Source: Halocaridina rubra (Eukaryota > Arthropoda > Malacostraca > Decapoda > Atyidae). Taken from it: a stretch of DNA of 10,000 nucleotides. The stretch lies in assembly GCA_037179515.1 (NCBI GenBank), contig JAXCGZ010005669.1, positions 262,501 to 272,500 on the forward strand. Direction: 5' to 3'. A program made the translations under genes and the position numbers. The notes beneath the pieces were generated by a model, which saw only the letters and a program-made list of their open reading frames with translations, ran no database searches and had not been told where the DNA came from. Shown here one piece after another: positions 1 to 10,000 of the stretch; positions within the stretch are counted from its first letter, which is position 1; every line of letters begins with the position of its first letter.

Positions 1-1724
<1,724 letters not shown>

Positions 1725-1725
1725 G

Positions 1726-1915
1726 TTTTTTTTTTAGTGTGACACCGGGACAGGCAAAAACCACCCTCATCAATAAAGGCGAGGGCACGAGAAAATACCA
1801 AGACGAAGGAAAAGACAAAGGTTAAGGACAAGGCAGAGATGATGTAATGTCACACAAAGGAAAACGACAGACAGAAAAAACAGTCAAAGTACAGAGGTCC
1901 CAGAGATATAGAGGA
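1726..1915 (-). other. LINE-B 3' UTR and poly(A) tail
   Basis: Non-coding stretch after the ORF2 stop, ending in ten A on the minus strand (T at 1726-1735). No AATAAA signal stands out. The tail marks the 3' boundary of the insertion into LINE-A. Confidence 0.75.
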
Positions 1916-4883
1916 CTAGGCCCTGATATCATAATAGATCTGCTTTATGAAGGATGAAAGGTCATAAGAATTAGGAAAGACAGAAGGAGGAAGAGAGTTC
2001 CAGAGTCTGAAGGTAGATGGGCAGAAGCAGTCGCTGCACCAACCGATCCGCGAGCTACAAATCTCCACGCAGTACCTGTGAGATGAGGCCGCAAGCGAGT
2101 GTTACGTGGCCTCGGCAATGGGGGAGGGATGCAACTAGCCAACTCATCAGAGCAGCGATACAAAAGAAAAAGGGAAGATATCTTAAGGCTAAAAGAAAAA
2201 GAATCCAGATCAAAAGTAAGAAAAGGATCATTAATGAGTCTGACTGCCTTAGATTCAACCATATCAAGAAGATAAGTATAAGAAGAAGCACCCCAGATGT
2301 GTGAGCAGTATTCTAAGCAGGGACGGATAAGACCTTTATAAATTTTAAGTAACTGTAGAGAGGAAAAGTAATAATGAAATCGAAACAAAACTTCCAACTT
2401 TTTGGATGAATATATAGAAATTTGGATCATGTGAATCCTCCAAGACAAGTTAGAGGCTATATGGATTCCTAATATGTTGATAGAATTAAGAGAGTAAATT
2501 TCGTTAGTTTCGAAGACAATAGGGTTATCAGGAGGAAAAGAAGATAAAGAGATAGCCAGAAACTGTTTCTAGGAGGCACTGAATTTAACTAAATTTTGAG
2601 TGGCCCACTCTCTGCAAATCGGAGTGGAGAGTAGAAGAAAGAGTGATACGAGACTGATTATGACTAGCAGATGAAGGTTGTGAAGAAAAGGCAGAGGAAA
2701 AGTGAAGGGTAGAATCATCAGCAAAGGCATGGAGAAGAGAGGAAAATGGAGATTGTAGAATATCATTGATTAAGAGAAGGAACAGAGGAAGTGAAAAAAC
2801 AGAGCCATGTAGAACACCACTGGTAACAGAGAAAGGGATATATGTCGCAACACCAACAACTGCTGACATATAACGGTCAGTAAGAAAACTGGAAATCAGA
2901 GAACAGAAAGAAGGGGTAAAGCCATAGGCAGGGAGTTTGGTCAACAGAGCCTCATGCCAGACTCTGTCAAAAGCCTTAGAGATATCAAGGGTGATGACAA
3001 CGAATTCCCCATAGTTCCTCAGAGAAGATGACCGTACATGAGTACTTTTGGACAGGAGATCAACAGTGGATCTTGCCTTGCGGAAGCCGTACTGGTGATC
3101 GGAGATAAGTGAGTTAGATTCAAGGCGTTTGAATAAGTGAGTATTGAGTAAAGTTTTGAAAACTTTAGCAGTAGAAGAGGTTAGGGCAATAGGTCAGTAG
3201 TTTGAAGGAATAGAGCGGTCACCCTTTTCAGGAGCAGGTTGAACTAGAGCATGCTTCCAAGATGAAGGATATATACTGGTCGACAGAATGAGGCAAAAAA
3301 GACGGCAAAGCACGGGAGCCAGTTTATCTGCAAACTCCTTAAGGAACCTTGCAGCAATACCATCGGGACTAGATGCCTGTTCGTCTTTAGCGAGCGAAGA
3401 ACCTTATAAACTTTGCATGAAGAAAGGATAAGGGAGGGCATAGGGTTAGAGAGGGGTAAAGAATGAGGAACAGGTGAGTTGAAATCGCTTATAGAAGAGT
3501 TGGCAGAAAAATGAGAGCCAAAGAGATTGGCTTTGTCAGTGGGAGAGCAAGCTATAGAACCATCAGAATGAATGAGAGGGGGAAAGCAAGAGTTACAGAA
3601 GTTTTTGGAGAGGTTTTTTGCTAAGGACCAGAAGCATTTGTCAGTGGGAGAGGAGTTAAGGTCATCAACTTTCCTTCTTATAAAGGAAGCCTTAGACTTC
3701 CGAATCTGAGCAGTACAGCGATTCCTAGCTACAATAAAAGCAGAGCGAGTTAAATCAGAAGGAGAGGCTTGATATGATCAGTGTGACCAATTCCTAGCCT
3801 GGATAGCCATGGACCAGGCATGGTCAAACCATGGTTTAGGGGGAGAGAATATTTTTGTAGAAGAGGGGCTGTATGCCTCCATTCCCATGGTCATGATCTT
3901 GGCAACTTTTAAAGCTACCCGATCAGGGTTGAGGGACCAAAAGCAGTAGTCATCCCAGGGAATGTCAAAGAGGAATTTACGCAAATTTTCATGTTGGGTA
4001 AGCTCAAAGTGCCAAAAGCGGTGCTGAGTAGGAGGGATTGGTGGAGGGGGAGCGAAATGGAAGAGACTGAAATCATAGATTGGTCAGATTTACCAAGAGG
4101 GGAAAGCACAGAATAATGGTAGTTTGAAGGGTTAGAAATAAAAAATAGGTCAAGAGTGTTTGCTGCATGTTCGTGACAAACAGGAGCATGAGTAGGTAGT
4201 GTGATAATTTGCTCCAGATCGTGAGTAATAGAGAAAGTAAGGGCCTCACTTCCTCCCACATCAGTGTGAGAAGAATGAAGCCACTCACTGTGGTGTACAT
4301 TGAAGTCTCCAATGTGGAGAGCTTCGGCATGTGGGTGAGAAGATAGCAAGGACTCATGGCACGAGGTCAGATATTCAAAGAAAGACACAAACTTGGTGGA
4401 GTTCGGAGAACAGTAGCAGAAGCAAAGGAAGATAGTGGTGGTAGAGAGATAGACTTTTAGCTAGAGAATATCAAAGTCGGGAGATTCAAGGTCCATGAGA
4501 ATAGCAGTATGAGTGTTAATACTGCAGTAGGCACAAACCTCAACTTTGGAACGAAAACGAGTATACAGATTATAGTGAGAGATTTGAAATAGGTCAGTGG
4601 AAGCATGTATAGACAGCTGGGTTTCAGATAAGAGGAGGAGGTTAGGGAGGAAAGTACCCAAGTGCAGTTCCACAGACAAAAAATTAGAGTTCAGCCCACG
4701 AATGTTAGAATAGTGAAGAGTTAAAGAAGCAGATCTATTGGGAGGTGCAAGGTTAAGGGCAGAACCATTACTGCCACCAGGCGTGTCTGCCCTCGAGCCA
4801 ATAGTGGAGTCAACACGATCCCCGGAGATTCTTTGCACATTTGTATGCCAGGCACTGGGGGCCATTAGCTGTGGACCTTCCAT
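1916..4883 (-). pseudogene. LINE-B ORF2: APE endonuclease plus reverse transcriptase, broken
   Basis: The frame opens at a plausible ATG at 4883. Endonuclease motifs are L-H-Y-S-N-I-R-G-L-N-S-N, then L-L-L-S-E-T, then I-G-D-F-N-V-H-H-S-E-W, then N-T-L-D-L-F-F and S-P-L-G-K-S-D-Q. The usual S-D-H catalytic His is Gln here (codon at 4080-4082). A linker follows, then RT: N-Y-stop-P-I-A-L-T-S, D-H-Q-Y-G-F-R-K-A-R-S-T, T-L-D-I-S-K-A-F-D-R-V, S-G-V-L-H-G-S-V-F-S, and F-A-D-D at 2725-2714. The C-terminal part reads G-L-I-R-P-C-L-E-Y-C-S-H-I-W-G, then P-P-P-L-P-R-P-R, then L-W-N-S-L-P-P-S-V-F-P, ending at a TAG (1918-1916). In-frame stops sit at 4463-4461, 3780-3778, 3196-3194 and 2571-2569. Frameshifts lie near 4050, 3382, 2612 and 2095. 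The aspartates of the RT active site are kept, so decay came after insertion. Confidence 0.9.
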
Positions 4884-5147
4884 AAATAATAACAAATGTG
4901 AGGAAAAAAAGAGAGAAAAAGAAACATGTAGGGAATGTTGTGACTTGTCAAATGTAATGGAATAGCAAGAGACGTGTAATGAATATGTCAGAATATTCAG
5001 TGTAGATGTAGGCATGAGGAAAAAACTGTCCTGAAGGAAGATTCAACCCGGAACTGTCAGGACCACTTCTAGTTGCTTCCTAATACCTTCAGTGGTAATC
5101 ATTCAATGGGTGGCTGGTGCCATGGCCAGCCTACTACTGCCCTACTA
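4884..5147 (-). other. LINE-B 5' UTR
   Basis: Upstream of the ORF2 start, without recognisable protein homology. It contains a 6-bp GC-rich inverted repeat (GGCTGG at 5112-5117 and CCAGCC at 5126-5131, with GCCATGGC between) and two CTACTACTG copies (5131-5139 and 5142-5150, 11 bp apart) right at the inferred end. The frame upstream of 4883 is open to at least 5015, so the true start codon is not fixed. Confidence 0.5.
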
Positions 5148-5159
5148 CTGTCCTCACTT
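5148..5159. repeat. Candidate target-site duplication of LINE-B, copy at the 5' end
   Basis: Partner of 1714-1724. It sits at the point where LINE-A endonuclease text (T-K-L-S-E-D) stops being continuous with what follows. Two mismatched positions are expected for an old insertion but also leave room for chance. Confidence 0.45.
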
Positions 5160-5273
5160 AACTTAGTCTATGTAACCACTACTATATCTGCTTACTGTTG
5201 TAAATTCCATCCTTTAATTCTACTGCCTTACCAGCTACCCCATCAGCATTTGTGTATACATCTACAGCAACTC
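5148..5273 (-). pseudogene. LINE-A ORF2 N-terminus (endonuclease start), separated from its continuation
   Basis: Reads R-V-A-V-D-V-Y-T-N-A-D-G-V-A-G-K-A-V-E-L-K-D-G-I and then, after a frameshift, A-D-I-V-V-V-T-stop-T-K-L-S-E-D. APE-type endonucleases begin with an S/T-N-A/I-x-G/S motif and have T-E-T-x-L about 25-30 residues later. Here the catalytic Glu of T-E-T is a stop codon (TAG). The continuation (S-D-A-G-Y-L-K-G-F) lies across LINE-B at 1724. Confidence 0.75.
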
Positions 5274-5289
5274 TTTACTGAGGCTGCAT

Positions 5290-6376
5290 CCCTTTATCTT
5301 CTAGCATTATCTTCTTTATTTCCTCTTTGGCTGGGAGAATCTTTGAAACAACAGTTTTTCTTCTTTGCTTCATTTCTTTCTTCATTTTGCCTTCTAGCCT
5401 TTTGCAACAAGTTTTTTATCCTTTCCATCTCCTCCTGTGTTCTATATGGTCTGAGGAACAATGTTCTGAAATCTTGAAGGTCTTTTAGTTTTTTGCTCTC
5501 ATCAATACTTCTCGACTTGTATCCCCTCTCTGAAACATTACTCTCATTATTCTAGCCTTTCTTTCTCCAAATAATTTACCAATTCGGTGAATGCTTACAA
5601 TATTCTCTGGACCACATGCCACCCCAAGCTTCCTTATCAGGTCTAAAGCCCTAGTTTTATTACATTCAAGTCTCCCCTGCCATGTTCACTCCTGGGATTC
5701 ACTAATACCTGAGATTACCACTGACTTCTCAATCAAATGCCTGTTTGATCAGTGGACTAGCCCTTTCAGTCACGATATCTTTCATTTATTCTATTATTGT
5801 TACTTTGTAGTCAACAGTATCCACACCTTCCAGTGCCACCTCCCTCATTTCCTCTTTTACTGCTACATTTTGCTTTACTGTTTCTACAAAGGATCTTGTA
5901 AAGGGCTCCTGTTCCTTATTTAGCTCCCGAAACTCTTTTCTAATCTGTTTGATGTTATCACATTCCAAGCTGTAATCTCATCTCTCTCAGATGAGAGCAG
6001 TGAATTAACATTTACTTTGTTCAGGTTGTCATTCAACTGTACGATGTTATCTTCTTAATTAGAAATTCTGATCTTTACTTCAGTCTTTTCCCCTTCCAGC
6101 TATTTTTTTTTCATTTTTCTAGTTCTTTTCTCTCTTCCCCTTGTGCATATTTAGAATCTTCTGCATTTCTTATTATCTCTCTACGTGTTTCATTCTCTTC
6201 TATTTCTCTATCCATATTCCGAAGTATATCATCCCGGTTTGCTACAAGGATCTCAAAGGTTTGTGACTTTTTGTTTCAGGCTGCTAAGAGCTACTGCCCC
6301 TCCTACAACCTTGGGGATCCTCTACTAACCCTCCCTGACCACTGGACAGGGGGGTTAGCAACTGAGATGGTCTCAT
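5290..6376 (-). pseudogene. LINE-A ORF1 (coiled coil plus RRM-like RNA-binding protein), broken
   Basis: ORF1 proteins of such LINEs bind the element RNA and help form the RNP. A plausible ATG at 6376 opens a short Ser/Gly/Leu-rich start that ends in a stop. About 6280-6111 reads a charged coiled-coil stretch (ILVANRDDILRNMDREIEEN and more Glu/Arg/Lys) up to a stop at 6111. Another charged helical piece lies at 5968-5786 (IRKEFRELNKEQEPF, then a stop). The RRM-like part runs about 5643-5485 (L-I-R-K-L-G-V, then S-I-H-R-I-G-K, then I-M-R-V-M-F-Q-R-G-D-T, then L-M-R-A-K-N and a stop). It continues in another frame as K-K-L-K-D-L-Q-D-F and a basic tail to about 5290. The order matches LINE ORF1 proteins. 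Frameshifts and stops make it non-coding. Assignment is from remembered family wording. Confidence 0.72.
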
Positions 6377-6403
6377 CTTGACATTTTGCGTGTAACCAAA
6401 TGC

Positions 6404-6422
6404 AAAAAAAAAAAAAAAAAAA
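6404..6422. repeat. Poly(A) run, 19 nt
   Basis: Pure A on the plus strand, 27 bp beyond the ORF1 ATG of LINE-A. It lies at the 5' side of LINE-A, so it is not that element's own tail. It could be a simple homopolymer, or the tail of an older plus-strand insertion of which nothing else is visible. Confidence 0.85.
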
Positions 6423-7429
<1,007 letters not shown>

Positions 7430-7440
7430 CATACATATAC

Positions 7441-7467
7441 TTTTTTCCTTTTTTTTTTTTCTTTTTT
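7441..7467. repeat. Polypyrimidine (T-rich) tract
   Basis: T-rich with scattered C, between the first long AT tract and unique DNA. It resembles a poly(A) tail on the minus strand, but no element body is recognisable upstream of it on that strand within the 106 bp to the next AT tract. Confidence 0.7.
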
Positions 7468-7529
7468 ACTCAGAATAATCTGCAGATTCACTTTTCAGGC
7501 AAATACCCGTATTTTTTATCTCCTCGTTA

Positions 7530-8479
<950 letters not shown>

Positions 8480-8635
8480 TTCATGGCCAGAGTGAGATTG
8501 GGAATTGAATTAAATGCAAAAATGAAGCCACGAGTGAGGTTGGGGAATCTGTAATATGAACATAGTGGCATTCAGTTAGAATGCGTTCATTCCTAAGTAT
8601 AGCAGATATAAGCTATAAGGTTGGATTCCTTATAA

Positions 8636-8706
8636 CCTTCTGTGGTGTAGTGGTAGCGCCTTGACTTAGTAATCATAAGTCCTAGGTTCGAGTTCCGGTC
8701 GAGGTA
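8636..8706 (+). ncRNA. tRNA-derived (SINE-like) sequence with pol III boxes; not a functional tRNA
   Basis: Seventy-one nt in tRNA proportions. The A box TGGTGTAGTGG is at 8643-8653 and the B box GGTTCGAGTTC at 8685-8695, 31 nt apart as in an intronless tRNA. The D stem can form (with G-T pairs), and so can a T stem with one mismatch. The 7-bp acceptor pairs poorly (CCTTCTG with TCGAGGT) and a normal anticodon stem cannot form at its standard place. A displaced 6-bp stem GACTTA/TAAGTC with loop GTAATCA is possible. No TTTT terminator follows; the sequence runs into AT instead. Best read as the head of a tRNA-derived SINE. Confidence 0.72.
8643..8695 (+). promoter_or_regulatory. Internal pol III type 2 promoter (A and B boxes), plus copy
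   Basis: A box at 8643-8653 and B box at 8685-8695, close to the general tRNA consensus (TRGYNNANNGG and GGTTCGANTCC). The B box has TTC where the other full copies have TCC. Confidence 0.65.
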
Positions 8707-8716
8707 AATAAAATGA

Positions 8717-9211
<495 letters not shown>

Positions 9212-9235
9212 CCAAATAAGCACATTACATATGTG

Positions 9236-9239
9236 AAAA
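9236..9239 (-). terminator. Possible pol III terminator (TTTT), unit 1
   Basis: Four T on the minus strand downstream of the B box, conserved in unit 2 (9509-9512) and unit 3 (9782-9785), and absent after the plus-strand copy at 8706. A longer T-run (TTTTT opposite) does not occur between the boxes. Confidence 0.45.
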
Positions 9240-9253
9240 CATGAATAATTTTT

Positions 9254-9324
9254 TACCCCGACCGGGACTCGAACCTAGGACTTATGATTACTAAGTCAAG
9301 GCGCTATCAATGCACCACAGAAGG
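9254..9324 (-). ncRNA. tRNA-like sequence in unit 1
   Basis: A box TGGTGCATTGA at 9317-9307 (last G changed to A compared with the other units) and canonical B box GGTTCGAGTCC at 9275-9265. A TTTT run on the minus strand at 9239-9236 lies 14 nt after the end, in place for a pol III terminator. The acceptor stem is poor, so a SINE or satellite role is more likely than a tRNA. Confidence 0.7.
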
Positions 9325-9484
9325 TTAAAAGGAATCCAACCTTATAGCTTATATCTGCTATACTTAGGAATGAACGCATTCTATCTGAATGCCACTATGT
9401 TCATATTACAGATTCCCCAACCTCACTCGTGGATTCATTTTCGCATTTAATTCAATTCCCAATCTCATTCGGGCATTATAATAT

Positions 9485-9757
9485 CCAAATAAGCACATTA
9501 CATATGTGAAAACATGAATCATTTTTTACCCCGACCGGGACTCGAACCTAGGACTTATGATTACTAAGTCAAGACGCTACCATTGCACCACAGAAGGTTA
9601 AAAGGAATCCAACCTTATAGCTTATATCTGCTATACTTAGGAATGAACGCATTCTATCTGAATGCCACTATGTTCATATTACAGATTCCCCAACCTCACT
9701 CGTGGATTCATTTTCGCATTTAATTCAATTCCTAATCTCATTCGGGCATTACAATAA
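9485..9757 (-). repeat. 273-bp tandem repeat unit 2 with tRNA-like part
   Basis: Second full unit, beginning at CCAAATAAG exactly 273 bp after unit 1. The joint to unit 3 reads ATTACAATAA. The tRNA-like part has A box TGGTGCAATGG and B box GGTTCGAGTCC. Confidence 0.92.
9527..9597 (-). ncRNA. tRNA-like sequence in unit 2
   Basis: The best-preserved copy. Both boxes fit consensus, with a TTTT run at 9512-9509. D-stem and T-stem pairing is kept. The anticodon arm has the same displaced GACTTA/TAAGTC stem as the other copies. It differs from unit 1 in the D-loop region only by a few bases. Confidence 0.7.
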
Positions 9758-9840
9758 CCAAATAAGCACATTACATATGTGAAAACATGAATCATCTTTT
9801 ACCCCGACCGGGACTCGAAATTATTACTTATGATTACTAA
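9758..9840 (-). repeat. Tandem unit 3, truncated inside its tRNA-like part
   Basis: Begins at CCAAATAAG 273 bp after unit 2 and breaks off at TTACTAA, in the middle of the tRNA-like part. CCTAGG beside the B box has become ATTATT, so this B box reads ATTTCGAGTCC and is probably dead. The next base starts an inverted copy. Confidence 0.88.
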
Positions 9841-10000
9841 GGTTGGGGAATCTTTAATATAAACATAGTGGCATTCAGATAGAATGCGTTCATTCCTAAG
9901 TATAGCAGATATAAGCTATAAGGTTGGATTCCTTTCAACCTTCTGTGGTGCATTGGTAGCGCCTTGACTTAGTAATCATAAGTCCTAGGTTCGAGTCCCG
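9841..10000 (+). repeat. Inverted (plus-strand) copy of the unit, runs off the right edge
   Basis: Starts inside the unit body at GGTTGGGGAATC and reads to the B box and CCCG at the window end. The tRNA-like part starts at 9939, with A box TGGTGCATTGG at 9946-9956 and B box GGTTCGAGTCC at 9988-9998. It is joined head-to-head with truncated unit 3. Confidence 0.88.
9939..10000 (+). ncRNA. tRNA-like sequence in the inverted copy, cut by the window end
   Basis: A and B boxes both match consensus at 31-nt spacing. The last acceptor-strand bases and any terminator lie outside the window. Confidence 0.65.

Larger units (their letters stand above)
1726..5147 (-). mobile_element. LINE-B: near full-length Jockey-like non-LTR retrotransposon inserted into LINE-A
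   Basis: A 3.4-kb minus-strand element. Its 5' region (about 5147-4884) holds an 11-bp-period CTACTACTG doublet and a GC-rich hairpin and no clear ORF1. One long endonuclease/reverse transcriptase frame follows (4883-1916), then about 180 nt of 3' UTR and a 10-nt tail (T-run at 1726-1735 on the plus strand). The element directly after the tail is endonuclease text of LINE-A, and text of the same LINE-A domain resumes beyond the 5' end. Candidate degenerate target-site copies are at 1714-1724 and 5148-5159. Lack of ORF1 could mean a one-ORF element or 5' truncation. The exact 5' end is inferred. Confidence 0.85.
5148..6376 (-). mobile_element. LINE-A, 5' part (ORF1 and start of ORF2)
   Basis: Minus-strand continuation of the element at 102-1725. 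From 6376 down it reads an ORF1-like protein and then, from about 5273, the opening of an APE endonuclease (V-Y-T-N-A-D-G, then A-D-I-V-V-V-T-stop-T-K-L-S-E-D). That text stops at about 5148, and the later endonuclease text resumes only at 1725. The two halves fit one ORF if the 3.4-kb block between them is removed. Decay is heavy. Confidence 0.8.
9212..9484 (-). repeat. 273-bp tandem repeat unit 1 with tRNA-like part
   Basis: Starts at CCAAATAAG. On the minus strand the unit reads 155 bp of body, then the tRNA-like part, then a TTTT run, then an AT-rich joint (ATTATAATAT) into the next unit. It differs from unit 2 at 7 of 273 positions by hand count. It adjoins the 492-bp AT tract on its left. 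Confidence 0.92.

Noticed and set aside
2017..2304. Plus-strand basic ORF of 95 codons
   Set aside because: Antisense to the conserved LINE-B C-terminal frame (G-L-I-R-P-C-L-E-Y-C), so it is a shadow.
4937..4950. GTGACTTGTC as an alternative target-site copy for LINE-B
   Set aside because: Shorter and weaker match to 1714-1724, and it lies inside LINE-B sequence rather than next to LINE-A text.
5073..5923. Plus-strand ORFs of 134 and 110 codons
   Set aside because: Opposite LINE-A ORF1 and the LINE-B 5' region. Their hydrophobic look is the complement of charged coiled-coil codons.
6404..6422. Poly(A) tail of LINE-A
   Set aside because: It is at the 5' side of LINE-A (ORF1 start), so the orientation is wrong.
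9254..9597. Functional tRNA gene cluster
   Set aside because: Acceptor stems do not pair well and the anticodon arm is out of place in every copy; the surrounding 273-bp repeat and nearby inversions fit a SINE-derived satellite better.
9212..9840. CRISPR-like array
   Set aside because: The whole 273-bp unit repeats; there are no short repeats alternating with unique spacers, and the context is eukaryotic.

Overview
This looks like repeat-dominated nuclear DNA from an animal, most likely a decapod crustacean. I see no intact cellular gene. The decapod call is an inference: very long pure AT microsatellites next to tRNA-like repeats, plus APE-type LINEs whose protein wording resembles, from memory, elements common in crab and shrimp assemblies. 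No database was consulted.

Layout. (1) 1-101 is an AT tract running off the left edge. (2) 102-6376 is a nested pair of dead non-LTR retrotransposons, both on the minus strand. The older one (LINE-A) shows ORF1 (coiled coil plus RRM-like region, about 6376-5290), the start of the endonuclease (about 5273-5148) and, after an interruption, the rest of the endonuclease and half of the reverse transcriptase (1725-102). The interruption is a second element (LINE-B, about 1726-5147), which carries a nearly full-length but broken endonuclease/reverse transcriptase ORF and a 10-nt poly(A) tail. LINE-A is cut at its reverse transcriptase by the left AT tract, exactly where its codons would read ATA-TAT-ATA. 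(3) 6404-7126 is a poly(A) run, plain AT-rich DNA and a TTTA microsatellite. (4) 7127-9211 is three long AT tracts (299, 883 and 492 bp) separated by short unique DNA and by one plus-strand copy of a tRNA-like repeat. (5) 9212-9840 is a tandem array of the same repeat on the minus strand with a period of exactly 273 bp (two full units and a truncated third). At 9840/9841 it folds back into an inverted copy that leaves the window.

The tRNA-like unit has A-box and B-box (RNA polymerase III type 2 promoter) sequences at normal tRNA spacing, but poor acceptor and anticodon stems. I read it as a tRNA-derived SINE or SINE-derived satellite, not a working tRNA gene. The plus-strand copy and the minus-strand array surround an AT tract whose own interruptions are inverted around one centre (about 8990.5), so 8480-9484 is close to a 1-kb palindrome.

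Nothing here works together as a pathway. The content is retroelement decay, microsatellite growth and inverted or tandem duplication. AT tracts make up about 1.8 kb of the window, and their assembled lengths should be treated with caution.
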